From Streptacidiphilus pinicola (lineage in GTDB: Bacteria > Actinomycetota > Actinomycetes > Streptomycetales > Streptomycetaceae), in contig NZ_QKYN01000028.1 in the NCBI RefSeq assembly GCF_003258295.1, positions 1 to 64,000 on the forward strand: DNA of 64,000 bases. The letters run 5' to 3'. This document shows positions 45,960 to 57,675 of this stretch, one piece after another. Below the pieces are notes generated by a model that had not been told where the DNA came from, did not search any database, and was given only the letters and a program-made list of their open reading frames with translations. A program made the translations under genes and the position numbers. Positions within the stretch are counted from its first letter, which is position 1. Each line of letters starts with the position of its first letter.

Positions 45960-46319
45960 GGTGCGCCTCCTCACTCGCACACCGTCCTCCCAGGCTACGC
46001 CCGGGCTGTGCGCATCGCGTCCGCGTCGCCCGGAAACCGCCGCCCGCCCGAAAACCGTTGGCGTCCGGGGCGAGGGCCCGGGCACGATGGTGCGCATGTT
46101 CCGGTACGCCATCGCCCAGTTCCCCGCAGTCGCGGGCGCGATGGCCGCTGCCCTGACGTCCGCAGCCGCCGCGGGCGCGTGCGACGCACGGCCCGCAGCC
46201 GCCTTCGGCGGCGCGCGAAGCTGACCTTCCCCGGGTCGATCCCCCGGGACCTCTGCCGGGGAAGGTCGGCCCCGCCCTGAGGTCCCGTCAGGAGTCAACT
46301 CCCGGAGAAGAGAAGCGTC
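45960..46319. promoter_or_regulatory. Divergent region upstream of the EF-Tu gene, with structured leader
   Basis: 360 bp without a convincing gene. The part nearest the EF-Tu start contains a perfect 12-bp inverted repeat GACCTTCCCCGG (46223-46234) / 46256-46267 with a G/C-rich loop, then GGAGAAGAGAAG as ribosome-binding site. Confidence 0.5.
46223..46267 (+). promoter_or_regulatory. Hairpin in the EF-Tu leader
   Basis: Exact 12-bp arms at 46223-46234 and 46256-46267 around 21 nt, ending 52 nt before the ATG. It could be an attenuator, an mRNA-stability element, or a terminator of upstream transcription. Confidence 0.5.
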
Positions 46320-47501
46320 ATGGCCAAGCAGGCCTTCGTGCGGACCAAGCCGCACCTCAACATCGGCACCATGGGTCACGTCGACCACGGCAAGACCACG
46401 CTCACCGCCGCCATCACCAAGGTGCTCGCCGAGCACGGCGGCGCCGCCTTCGTGCCGTTCGACCGGATCGACCGCGCGCCGGAGGAGGCCGCCCGCGGCA
46501 TCACCATCAACATCGCGCACGTCGAGTACGAGACGGCCACGCGGCACTACGCCCACGTCGACATGCCCGGCCACGCCGACTTCGTGAAGAACATGATCAC
46601 CGGTGCGGCCCAGCTGGACGGCGCCATCCTCGTGGTCTCCGCGCAGGACGGCGTGATGCCGCAGACCGCCGAGCACGTGCTGCTCGCGCGGCAGGTCGGC
46701 GTCGAGCACGTCGTCGTCGCGCTGAACAAGGCCGACGCCGGCGACCCGGAGCTGCTGGACCTGGTCGAGCTGGAGGTGCGCGAGCTGCTCGGGGCCCACG
46801 GCTACGACGGCGAGGGCGCGCCCGTCGTCCGGGTCTCCGGGCTGCGGGCGCTGGAGGGCGACCCGATCTGGACCGCGGCGCTGCTGGAGCTGCTGGACGC
46901 GGTGGACGCGTACGTGCCCACCCCCGTCCGGTACACCGACGCGCCGTTCCTGATGCCGGTCGAGAACGTGCTGACCATCACCGGCCGCGGCACGGTGGTG
47001 ACCGGCGCGGTCGAGCGCGGCACCGTGCGCATGGGCGACCGGATCGACGTCATCGGCTACGGCTCGGAGCTCGGCTCCGTGGTGACCGGGGTGGAGACCT
47101 TCGGGCGCACCATGGAGAGCGCCGAGGCGGGCGACAACGTCGCCCTGCTGCTGCGCGGCGTGCAGCGCGGCCAGGTCCGCCGCGGCATGGTCGTCGCGGC
47201 GGCGGGCAGCGCGTCGGTGCACAGCGTGTTCACCGCGCGGCTGCACCTGCTCTCCGCGGCGGACGGCGGCCGCCGCACGCCGATCACCAGCGGCTACCGC
47301 CCGCAGTTCTACCTGCGGACCGGTGACGTCGTGGGTGACGTGCTGCTGCCGGACGGCGTCGCGGTCGCGCGGCCGGGCGAGACCGTCGAGCTGACCGTGA
47401 CGCTCGGTCAGGCCGTGCCGCTGGAGCCGGGGTTGGGCTTCGCCGTCCGCGAGGGCGGCCGCACGGTCGCGGCCGGGGCGGTGCAGGCGATCCTCGAGTA
47501 G
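46320..47501 (+). CDS. tuf3: Divergent elongation factor Tu (tuf3 type)
   Basis: GTPase that delivers aminoacyl-tRNA to the ribosome. The 393 residues carry all G motifs: GHVDHGKT (19-26), RGITIN, DMPGH (80-84), NKAD (135-138) and SGLRAL. It differs from housekeeping EF-Tu at many positions, for example DMPGH for DCPGH and [10 protein letters not shown] for DMVDDEEILEL, and lacks the fus-tuf context. The sequence matches the tuf3 paralogue of streptomycetes, linked in the literature to stress rather than to bulk translation. ATG 46320 has GGAGAAGAG upstream. Confidence 0.93.
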   Translation: MAKQAFVRTKPHLNIGTMGHVDHGKTTLTAAITKVLAEHGGAAFVPFDRIDRAPEEAARGITINIAHVEYETATRHYAHVDMPGHADFVKNMITGAAQLDGAILVVSAQDGVMPQTAEHVLLARQVGVEHVVVALNKADAGDPELLDLVELEVRELLGAHGYDGEGAPVVRVSGLRALEGDPIWTAALLELLDAVDAYVPTPVRYTDAPFLMPVENVLTITGRGTVVTGAVERGTVRMGDRIDVIGYGSELGSVVTGVETFGRTMESAEAGDNVALLLRGVQRGQVRRGMVVAAAGSASVHSVFTARLHLLSAADGGRRTPITSGYRPQFYLRTGDVVGDVLLPDGVAVARPGETVELTVTLGQAVPLEPGLGFAVREGGRTVAAGAVQAILE

Positions 47502-47536
47502 GCGCCGTCATGCTGTAGCGCACGGTGCCCCTGAGT

Positions 47537-47573
47537 CCACAGACGCCGGTGTTTACGACAGCGGCGTCTGTGG
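47537..47573 (+). terminator. Terminator hairpin after tuf3
   Basis: CCACAGACGCCG (47537-47548) pairs exactly with 47562-47573 around a 13-nt loop, 36 nt past the tuf3 stop. Confidence 0.75.
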
Positions 47574-47584
47574 GCAGCACTCAG

Positions 47585-47623
47585 CCGCACGGGCTCGGTA
47601 TCCCCCGATCCGAGCCCGTGCGG
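47585..47623. terminator. Second hairpin between tuf3 and the AfsR-like gene
   Basis: A perfect 14-bp stem, CCGCACGGGCTCGG (47585-47598) with 47610-47623, and an 11-nt loop. Together with the previous hairpin it forms a tandem terminator insulating the regulator gene. The remaining 290 bp to the regulator start hold its promoter; I see no gene there. Confidence 0.7.
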
Positions 47624-47915
47624 CGGCGTTCCTCGTCCCGGAGCGAGCACCGAGCTTCGGCGGTCCCCCCGCCTCGGCACCACGGTGACGTCGGACACGC
47701 CCATGCCCCCGTCGGGCACGGCCGACGCTCCCCCCGGACCGTCGGCCGAGCCGATAACGGAATATTCCACGCTTTCGCCAACGGATCACCAACAGACCGT
47801 CCCGGCGTGAGGGAAACCGCAGTTGGGCGAGGGTCGGCCGCAGTCGAACGGGCTGTTAGCATCCTTCGCGCCTCCCGTTCGCGTACTGGGACGCGGGGTG
47901 AGTGAGGGGTGGGAG

Positions 47916-50900
47916 ATGCGATTCGGGCTGCTCGGGCCGCTCGTGGTGGAGGGCACGGCCGGCGCGATGCCGCTGAAGTCGCGCAAGGGCCGGCTGCTGC
48001 TGGGTGCGCTGCTGCTGCGCGCCAACGAGACGGTGCCGACGGCCGGCCTGCTCGACGCGCTGTGGGGCGACGCCGTGCCGCCGACCGCGCGCGCCTCCCT
48101 GCAGAACCACGTCGCCCGGCTGCGCGGGCTGTTCGGCGCGGCCGAGCAGGAGCGCATCCGCACCACCGCGTCCGGCTACCTGATCCGGGTCGAGACGGAC
48201 GAGTTGGACACCGAGGAGTTCCGCCGTCGCGCCGACGACGCCCGGCGGGCCCGGCTCGCCCGGGACTGGGAGGCCGTCAGCGCCGAGGCCGACGCCGCGC
48301 TGCGGCTGTGGCGGGGGCGGCCGTTGGAGGACCTCCCCTCGCTCGCCGAGGCCGACACCGCCGACACCTTCCAGCACGCCTTGGAGAACTCCCGTCTGCA
48401 GCTGCGCTCCTGGCGCGCCGCGGCGGAACTGCGGCTGGGCCGCCACCACGACCTCGTCCCCGAGCTCACCAGCTGGGCGGCCGAGCATCCGCTCGCCGAG
48501 GAGTTGCAGCGGGACCTGATGACGGCGCTGCTGCACGACGGCCGCCGGGCCGAGGCCCTGGACGTCTACGGACGCCTGCGGCTGCGCCTCAGTGAAGAGT
48601 TGGGCGTCGATCCGGGCGCGGCCGTGCAGGAGGTCTACCTCCAGGCGCTGGCCGAGGACGCACCGGCGGGGCTGGAGCGCCAGGCTCCGCCCGCCGCCCG
48701 GCGGCGGGCCGAACCGACGCCGTCGTCGCCGACGGCCGCGGCAGCCGACGCGTCCGGCGTTGCGGCCGCGCTCGCCGGGCCGCCGGTGCGCTGCCAACTT
48801 CCCGCGGAGGCACGCGCGTTCACCGGGCGTGCGGCCGAGGTCGAGCGGCTGCTCGGCTGCGCCCGGCAGGCCGCGGACGGGGAGGAGACCGGCTGGGCGG
48901 TGGTCGCCGCCGTCGACGGCATGGCCGGAGTCGGCAAGTCGGCGCTCGCCGTCCACGTCGCCCAGCGGGTGCGCGCCGACTTCCCCGACGGCCAGCTCTT
49001 CGTCGACCTGCGCGGCTGGACCCCGAGCGCGGCGCCGATGACCACCGCCGAGGCCCTCGACGCACTGTTGCGCGCCCTCGACGTGCCCCCGCAGACGATC
49101 CCGAGGGACCCGGCGGAGCGCGCGGTCCAGCTCCGCGACCGCCTGGCCGGGACGCGGACCCTGATCGTCCTCGACAACGCGCTGAGTAGCGCGCAGATCC
49201 GCCCACTGCTGCCGGCCACCTCCCGCTGCCTGGTCCTGGTCACCAGCCGCAAGCGGCTGACCGGGCTCGACGACTCCCACGCCGTCTCGCTGCGCGTCCT
49301 CAGCGAGGCCGAGTCGCTCACCCTGCTGCGCCGCGTCGCAGGCGCGGAGCGCGTGCCCGCCGAGCAGCCCGAGGCACGCGAACTGGCCGCGCTCTGCGGC
49401 TTCGTACCGCTCGCGCTGCGCATCGCGGCCGCGCAGCTGCGGCGCCGCCGCTCGCTGCGCCTGACCGACCTGGTCGAGCGCCTGCGCGACGAGCACCACC
49501 GACTCCCCCGCCTCGACCAGCTGGACGGCTCCGACGCGGGCGATGCCTTGGCGGCGGAGCCGGAGGAGCGAGGGCTGAGCGCCGTCTTCGCGACCTCCTT
49601 CACCGCGCTGCCCGCCGCCGAGCAGCGCCTGCTGACCCTGCTCGCACGCACCCCCGGCACCGACGTCGACGCGCCCGCCGCCGCGGCCCTGCTCGGCGGG
49701 GACGGCGTCACGGCGGAACAGCTGCTGGACTCGCTGCTGGACCAGAACCTGCTGACCCAGCACGTGCCCGGCCGCTACGGCTTCCACGACCTGATCCGCC
49801 TCTACTGCCGCGAGCCGCGCCAATGGGACGCGGTCGAGCACGACGCGGCCCTCGACCGCCTCCTCACCCACTACGCCCACGGCGCCGAACACGCCGCCAC
49901 CCAACTCCGCCGCTGGCCCCGCGCAGTCCCGACACCCTGTCCGGACGAGCGGGGCGCGGGCGCGGGCGCGGGTGCGGGCAGCGGCTCAGACAAAGGCCCC
50001 GGCTCGGGCATTGCCGGCGAAGCTCGGGTCGGCGACCGGAGCGCCGGGCCGGGGTGGGGCCGGGTAGCTGGGTGGGCGGAGGAGTCGGCGCTGGCGTGGA
50101 TGCGGGCGGAGCGCGAGAACCTGCTCGCCTCGGCGCGGCTCGCCGTCGGCGACGGCCGGCCCGCGCACCGCGTACCCGTCGGGATCGAACTGGCCCTCGC
50201 GCTCGCGCCGCTGCTGCACCAGGAGGGCCCGCTGGCCGACGCCGCGGACCTGCTCCGCGCCTGCGCCGAGGCGGCGCGGGACGCGGGCGACCGGTTCGGC
50301 CGGGCCGAGTGCCTGACCGAGCTCGGCCGCATCCACATGCAGCGCGGCGACTTCGCCGACGCCCACCGCGCCCACGAGGAGTCACTCACCCTCTACCGCG
50401 CGCAGGGTGCGCGCCTCGGCGAGGCCAACGCGATCTACGAGCGCGGCTGCGTCCACCTGTTCAGCGGCGACTACGCCGCCGCCGTGCCGCTGCTGGAGCA
50501 GTGCCTGGAGCTCTACCGGGAGATCGGCAGCGACCTCGGCCAGGCCAACGCGCTCTTCCAACTCGGCCGCGCCTACCGCCTCACCGGCGACCTCTCCCGC
50601 GGCGGCGAACGCGGCGAGCGCGCCCTGGAGCTCTACGTCGCGCTCGGCAAGCGCTGGGGCGAGGGCCACGTGCTCTGCGATCTGGCGCGGGTGCGGCAGC
50701 TGAGCGGGGAGCTGCGCGCCGCGGTCGAGCTCGGCGAGCGGGCGCTCGCGGCGTTCCGCGCGATCGACAACCACCTCGGCGAGGCCACCGCCTGCCAGGC
50801 GCTCGGACGCATCCACCAGGACCTCGGCGAACCCGCCGCGGCCACGGGCCTGTTCGAGCGGGCGCTGCGACTCTTCCGCGCGATGGCGGCCGAGCAGGCC

Positions 50901-51422
50901 GTCGCCCGCAGCCTCTGGGACCTCGGCCGGGTCCGCCTCAGCGCCGGGGACCCCGAGAGCGCGGCGTCACTGCACGAGCAGTCGCTGGCCATCTTCCTCG
51001 CCTCCGGCAACCGCAACGGCGAGGCCAACGCCCGCCACGACCTCGGCCGCGCCCGGCACGCGCTCGGGCGCGCGGCGGAGGCGGCCGAGCTGCTGACGCA
51101 GGCGCGCTCGCTCTTCCACGACCTCGGCGACCCCCACGGGGAGGCGGAGGTCCTCAACAGCACCGGTGCGCTGCGCTCCGCCGTCTCCGGCCCGGAGTCC
51201 GCCCTCCCCTGCTACGAGGAGGCGCTCCGCCTCGCGCGGCGCGTCCCGAGCCCGCTGGAGGCGGCCCGCGCGCTGGAGGGCCTCGGCCGCGCGCACGCGT
51301 CGCTGGGCGACGCCGCGCAGGCGGTCACCGAGCTGCGCGAGGCTCTCGCGCTCTACCGGCACATCGGCGCCGTCCCCGCGGCGCAGGCCGCCGAAGCCCT
51401 GCTGAGCGAGTTCTCCGACTGA
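47916..51422 (+). CDS. AfsR/SARP-family regulator with NB-ARC and TPR domains
   Basis: At 1168 residues it is a large AfsR-like activator: OmpR-type winged helix (about 1-95, MRFGLLGPLVVEG), bacterial transcriptional activation domain (about 95-245), STAND/NB-ARC ATPase (P-loop GMAGVGKS near residue 338, VLDNA, GFVPLALRIAAAQL), and C-terminal tetratricopeptide repeats with a recurrent LGEANA...LGRA pattern. ATG 47916 is preceded by GAGGGGTGGGAG. These proteins bind direct repeats near -35 boxes of secondary-metabolite promoters. A Gly/Ala/Ser-rich linker near 49940-50020 separates ATPase and TPR parts. Its targets are not evident here. Confidence 0.94.
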   Translation: MRFGLLGPLVVEGTAGAMPLKSRKGRLLLGALLLRANETVPTAGLLDALWGDAVPPTARASLQNHVARLRGLFGAAEQERIRTTASGYLIRVETDELDTEEFRRRADDARRARLARDWEAVSAEADAALRLWRGRPLEDLPSLAEADTADTFQHALENSRLQLRSWRAAAELRLGRHHDLVPELTSWAAEHPLAEELQRDLMTALLHDGRRAEALDVYGRLRLRLSEELGVDPGAAVQEVYLQALAEDAPAGLERQAPPAARRRAEPTPSSPTAAAADASGVAAALAGPPVRCQLPAEARAFTGRAAEVERLLGCARQAADGEETGWAVVAAVDGMAGVGKSALAVHVAQRVRADFPDGQLFVDLRGWTPSAAPMTTAEALDALLRALDVPPQTIPRDPAERAVQLRDRLAGTRTLIVLDNALSSAQIRPLLPATSRCLVLVTSRKRLTGLDDSHAVSLRVLSEAESLTLLRRVAGAERVPAEQPEARELAALCGFVPLALRIAAAQLRRRRSLRLTDLVERLRDEHHRLPRLDQLDGSDAGDALAAEPEERGLSAVFATSFTALPAAEQRLLTLLARTPGTDVDAPAAAALLGGDGVTAEQLLDSLLDQNLLTQHVPGRYGFHDLIRLYCREPRQWDAVEHDAALDRLLTHYAHGAEHAATQLRRWPRAVPTPCPDERGAGAGAGAGSGSDKGPGSGIAGEARVGDRSAGPGWGRVAGWAEESALAWMRAERENLLASARLAVGDGRPAHRVPVGIELALALAPLLHQEGPLADAADLLRACAEAARDAGDRFGRAECLTELGRIHMQRGDFADAHRAHEESLTLYRAQGARLGEANAIYERGCVHLFSGDYAAAVPLLEQCLELYREIGSDLGQANALFQLGRAYRLTGDLSRGGERGERALELYVALGKRWGEGHVLCDLARVRQLSGELRAAVELGERALAAFRAIDNHLGEATACQALGRIHQDLGEPAAATGLFERALRLFRAMAAEQAVARSLWDLGRVRLSAGDPESAASLHEQSLAIFLASGNRNGEANARHDLGRARHALGRAAEAAELLTQARSLFHDLGDPHGEAEVLNSTGALRSAVSGPESALPCYEEALRLARRVPSPLEAARALEGLGRAHASLGDAAQAVTELREALALYRHIGAVPAAQAAEALLSEFSD

Positions 51423-51473
51423 CCCGCGCGTCCGGCCCGCGCGCCGGCTCACGCGCCCGCTTCGAGCCGCCGC

Positions 51474-52511
51474 TCAGTCGAGGCGGGCGGGCAGACCGAA
51501 CCGGCCGAACTGGGCCGGGTCGAGGAACGAGGTGATCCCGGCGATCAGGCCGTCCCGCAGGTCCAGGACCGCGACCGCCCAGCCGTCATGCGGGCCCGCG
51601 GGGTCCGGGCCGAGGTAGAACGCGACGGCCGGCTGGCCGTTCGCGCTGATCACCCGGTGTCGCCAGCTCGGGCACCGGGTGATCGGGACCTCCACGGCGA
51701 AGTCGCGGACTGCGTCCATGCCCTGGTACCAGTGCGGCAGCGGCGGCATCGACCAGGTGACGTCCTCGGTGAGCAGCGCGACCAGCGCGTCGGCGTCGCC
51801 GCGCTCCAACGCCCCGGCGAATCCCGCCGCCCGCGCCCGCACCTCCGCCCCGCCGAGAGCGCGCAGGGTCTGCTGCTGGCTGCGGGCGGGAATCCGCGTC
51901 GCCAGGACGCGGCGGGCACGGGCGAGCGCGGAGTTCACCGACGCCGTGGAGGTGTCCATCATCGCGGCGATCTCGGCGGCGGAGAACCCGAGGACGTCGA
52001 ACAGCAGCAGCGCGGCCCGCTGGTTCCCCGGCAGGTGCTGGCAGGCGGCGACGAACGCCAACTCGACCGCCTCGCGCTGCTCGTAGCGGGCCTCCGGCCC
52101 GGCCGGGCCGTGCGGGAGGCCTGCGTCGGGGTAGGGGCCGAGCCAGGGGATGTCCGTCCGCGGCTGCTGGTCGAGCACCGCGTGGCCGCTCGCGGGGCCG
52201 AGGTCCACCGGAAGCGCCCGTCGGCCGCGGGCGGCGACCGCGTCCAGGCAGACCCGGGTGGCCACCGTGTAGAGCCAGGTGCGCAGTGTGCTCCGGCCCT
52301 CGAACCGGGCCAGCGACCGCCAGGCGCGCACCAGCGTCTCCTGCACGGCGTCGTCGGCGTCGTGGGCCGAACCGAGCATCCGGTAGCAGTGGGCGTGCAA
52401 CTCTCCGCGCAGCGGGGTCACCAGGCGGGTGAACGCGGCGTCGTCCCCGGCGCGGGCCTGGGCCAGGTCCGCGACCGGGCCGCTCTCCGGGTCGGAAGAA
52501 ATCTCTCCCAT
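51474..52511 (-). CDS. ECF-type sigma factor with C-terminal SnoaL-like domain
   Basis: The 345 residues contain sigma-70 region 2 (AHCYRMLGSAHDADDAVQET, LRTWLYTVATRVCLD) and region 4 (LPGNQRAALLLFDVLGFSAA, then EIAAMMDTSTASVNSALARA), followed by a 120-residue SnoaL/NTF2-like tail (DVTWSMPPLPHWYQG). This is the SigG/SigJ-type ECF architecture in which the tail replaces a separate anti-sigma factor. It is divergent from the DinB-like gene at 52604, with 92 bp between for both promoters, and is convergent with the AfsR-like gene. Confidence 0.93.
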   Translation of the reverse strand: MGEISSDPESGPVADLAQARAGDDAAFTRLVTPLRGELHAHCYRMLGSAHDADDAVQETLVRAWRSLARFEGRSTLRTWLYTVATRVCLDAVAARGRRALPVDLGPASGHAVLDQQPRTDIPWLGPYPDAGLPHGPAGPEARYEQREAVELAFVAACQHLPGNQRAALLLFDVLGFSAAEIAAMMDTSTASVNSALARARRVLATRIPARSQQQTLRALGGAEVRARAAGFAGALERGDADALVALLTEDVTWSMPPLPHWYQGMDAVRDFAVEVPITRCPSWRHRVISANGQPAVAFYLGPDPAGPHDGWAVAVLDLRDGLIAGITSFLDPAQFGRFGLPARLD

Positions 52512-52603
52512 GAGCGACGATTCTGCCCGATGGCCGCGGTCTCACCTGTGACCACACACGAACACGCGCCCACCCCACCGGGGAGCGAAGGAGCATCACC
52601 GCC

Positions 52604-53254
52604 ATGACACCGACCACGCCGCCGGCATCGAGCACCTGGTCACTGATCCACTCCGAGCGGGAGGCCCTGGCCGACGACCTCGCGGGACTGACCGGCGAGC
52701 AGTGGGTGACCGGGTCGCTGTGCGACGGGCTCACCGTCCGCGAGGTGCTGGCCCACCTGACGGCGGGGGCCGACCTCGGCTTCTTGCGTTGGATGACGGG
52801 CGTGCTCCGCTGCCGCTTCGACTTCGACCGCCAGGTCGCCATGCGGTTGGCCGAGCAGTTGGGTGCCACCCCGACCGAGACGCTCGCGCGGTTCCGGCAG
52901 GTGGCGGGCAGCACGACCAAGCCGCTTCCGTCGACCCTGGCGATGCTCGGCGAGACCGTCGTCCACGCCGAGGACATCCGGCGGCCGCTGGGTATCGGGC
53001 ACGACTACCCCGTCGCCACCCTGACCACCCTGGCGACCTACTACCAGTGCTCCGACCTGCCCGTTCGCTCCAAGAAGCGGGTCGCCGGCCTGCGCCTCAC
53101 GGCCACCGACGGCCCCTTCGCCGCCGGTGACGGGCCACAACTGTCAGGCACCACCCTGGCGCTGGTGATGGCCATGGCCGGACGCATGGCCTACTGCGAG
53201 GAACTGGAGGGCCAGGGAGTCGCCCTCCTGTGCGAACGCCACGCCGCGCTCTGA
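52604..53254 (+). CDS. DinB/maleylpyruvate-isomerase-like protein (TIGR03083 family)
   Basis: The 216 residues begin with a four-helix-bundle domain: DGLTVREVLAHLTAGADLGF carries the first candidate metal His, and ETVVHAEDIRRPLG has the second His and Glu. It resembles mycothiol-dependent maleylpyruvate isomerase proteins, which use a His/Glu/His site to bind zinc. ATG 52604. Divergence from the ECF sigma gene suggests a target of that sigma. No aromatic degradation gene is adjacent, so the substrate is unknown. Confidence 0.85.
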   Translation: MTPTTPPASSTWSLIHSEREALADDLAGLTGEQWVTGSLCDGLTVREVLAHLTAGADLGFLRWMTGVLRCRFDFDRQVAMRLAEQLGATPTETLARFRQVAGSTTKPLPSTLAMLGETVVHAEDIRRPLGIGHDYPVATLTTLATYYQCSDLPVRSKKRVAGLRLTATDGPFAAGDGPQLSGTTLALVMAMAGRMAYCEELEGQGVALLCERHAAL

Positions 53255-53263
53255 GCTGAGGGG

Positions 53264-53701
53264 TCAGCTCAGCGTCGCGACCAGCTTGCCGTTCTGGACG
53301 GCGACGGGGATGGAGGGCAGCGCCGTCTGGGCCGGGCCCTGGGCGACGGAGCCGTCCGTGGACTTGAACTGGCTGCCGTGGCAGGGGCAGGTGATGACGC
53401 CGTTGGTCACGCCGTCGACCACGCAGCCGGCGTGCGTGCAGACCGCGCTGAACGCCTTGAACGAGCCCGCGCTCGGCTGGGTGACCACGACCTGCTGTGC
53501 GCGGTAGACCTTGCCGCCGCCGACCGGCACGTCGCTGGTCGGGCCGAGGGTCACCGGGCCCGACTGGGTCGAGGCGGAGGAGGAACCGCCGCACGCGGCG
53601 AGGACTGCGACGCCGGCCCCGGCGACCCCGACGGCCGCCGCGCCACGCAGCACCTGGCGACGGCAGCAGCCGGCCGACTCAGAAGTGTTCTCACTGTTCA
53701 C
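53264..53701 (-). CDS. Rieske [2Fe-2S] protein, Tat-exported lipoprotein
   Basis: The 145 residues begin with a twin-arginine leader (CCRRQVLRGAAAVGVAG) and a lipobox-like VLAAC, so it is probably exported folded and lipid-anchored. The cluster ligands are in CTHAGC and CPCHGS, the two Cys-x-His boxes of Rieske proteins. The length is typical of small stand-alone Rieske proteins such as the one I recall near uvrA in Streptomyces. The redox partner is unknown. Confidence 0.92.
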   Translation of the reverse strand: MNSENTSESAGCCRRQVLRGAAAVGVAGAGVAVLAACGGSSSASTQSGPVTLGPTSDVPVGGGKVYRAQQVVVTQPSAGSFKAFSAVCTHAGCVVDGVTNGVITCPCHGSQFKSTDGSVAQGPAQTALPSIPVAVQNGKLVATLS

Positions 53702-53729
53702 GGCGGCAGGCTCTCCTCGCGATCGGGCG

Positions 53730-53755
53730 GCGGTCCCCGCCCTCGCGGGGACCGC
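53730..53755 (-). terminator. Terminator hairpin downstream of uvrA
   Basis: GCGGTCCCCGC (53730-53740) pairs perfectly with 53745-53755 around a CCTC loop, 47 nt past the uvrA stop and 28 nt upstream of the Rieske start. Confidence 0.75.
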
Positions 53756-53802
53756 CCACCACCCTATGCGGCTTGCCTGTGTGCGAGCTCAGCGGACAGG
53801 CC

Positions 53803-56715
<2,913 letters not shown>

Positions 56716-56936
56716 GCTACTGCGCCCTTCGAAGCGGGATGAACGGGACGGATGAACCATGGTTGAGTCAAGAGTAATGGGATCACGTGTTCGATTTCTC
56801 AGGCAATCGACCGCGTTCGCCCGAACGGATGAAACGCTAGCGCGTGAAGGGCTCCGCTCGTGGGAACGACGGACAAGTGCGCCGAGTCACGATCCGGGGC
56901 CGAACCAGCTGCCAGGGCTTCCATGGGGGACATCCT

Positions 56937-57671
56937 TTGAGCATCGCACCCACCACTGACATTCCCGTCCTGACCGCCGCGACGGCCCGCCTGCTGGCGA
57001 CCGTGGAGGCCATGCGGGAGCCCGAGCCGGCCGAGGCCTCCCTGCTCCCGGGCTGGACGCGCGGCCACGTGCTGGCCCACCTCGCGCGCAACGCCGACGG
57101 CCTCGCCAACCTGCTCGACGGCGCGCGGACGGGCGTGCCCACGCCCATGTACGCCAGCATGGAGGCGCGCGAGCGCGACATCGAGGCGGGCTCGAAGCGC
57201 TCCCTCGCCGAGCACGTCGCGGACCTGCGCGCAAGCGCGGCCCGCTTCGACGCCGCGGTCGCGGCGATGCCGAAGGCCGCCTGGTCGGTCGAGGTCCCGC
57301 ACCGGCTCGGGGCGTTCCCCGCGAGCGGGGTGGTCGCCAAGCGGATCCAGGAGGTCGAGTACCACCACGTCGACCTCGGGCTGCCGGACGCCTACGCCCC
57401 GGCGGACTGGCCGCCGGATTTCGTGCGGGGGCAGCTGGAGCTCGTCAGCGGGAAGTTCGCGGGCCATTCCGACCTGCCGCGGCTCACCGTGGTCGACGCC
57501 GTGACCGGGGACGCCTACGAGACCGGCGCCCGGCCCGCCGCCGGCACACCCGAGCTCACCGTGCACGGCCCGGGCCCGGCCCTGCTCGCCTGGCTCACCG
57601 GCCGTTCCGACGGCCTGGCCCTCGACGTGGCGGCCAACTCCGTCCTGCCGACGCTCCCGCCGCTAGGCTGA
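56937..57671 (+). CDS. Maleylpyruvate isomerase-family mycothiol-dependent enzyme
   Basis: The 244 residues from TTG 56937 (MSIAPTTDIPVLTAATARLL) hold the N-terminal four-helix domain with WTRGHVLAHLARNAD, E in RIQEVEYHHVDLGLP, and a C-terminal mycothiol-binding-type beta domain. The His/Glu/His set is that of TIGR03083 proteins. The TTG start is supported by GGGGGA six nt upstream. A five-codon reading frame (ATG 56923 to TGA 56940) overlaps it. The gene is divergent from uvrA and 4 bp from the metallo-hydrolase gene, so the two are likely one operon. Confidence 0.87.
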   Translation: MSIAPTTDIPVLTAATARLLATVEAMREPEPAEASLLPGWTRGHVLAHLARNADGLANLLDGARTGVPTPMYASMEARERDIEAGSKRSLAEHVADLRASAARFDAAVAAMPKAAWSVEVPHRLGAFPASGVVAKRIQEVEYHHVDLGLPDAYAPADWPPDFVRGQLELVSGKFAGHSDLPRLTVVDAVTGDAYETGARPAAGTPELTVHGPGPALLAWLTGRSDGLALDVAANSVLPTLPPLG

Positions 57672-57675
57672 TCCC

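Noticed and set aside
46087-46224. Possible small gene upstream of tuf3
   Set aside because: A 45-codon Ala-rich frame with no clear ribosome-binding site that runs into the leader hairpin.
47703-47813. 36-codon frame upstream of the AfsR-like gene
   Set aside because: It contains a rare ATA codon, shows no ribosome-binding site and has no recognisable product.
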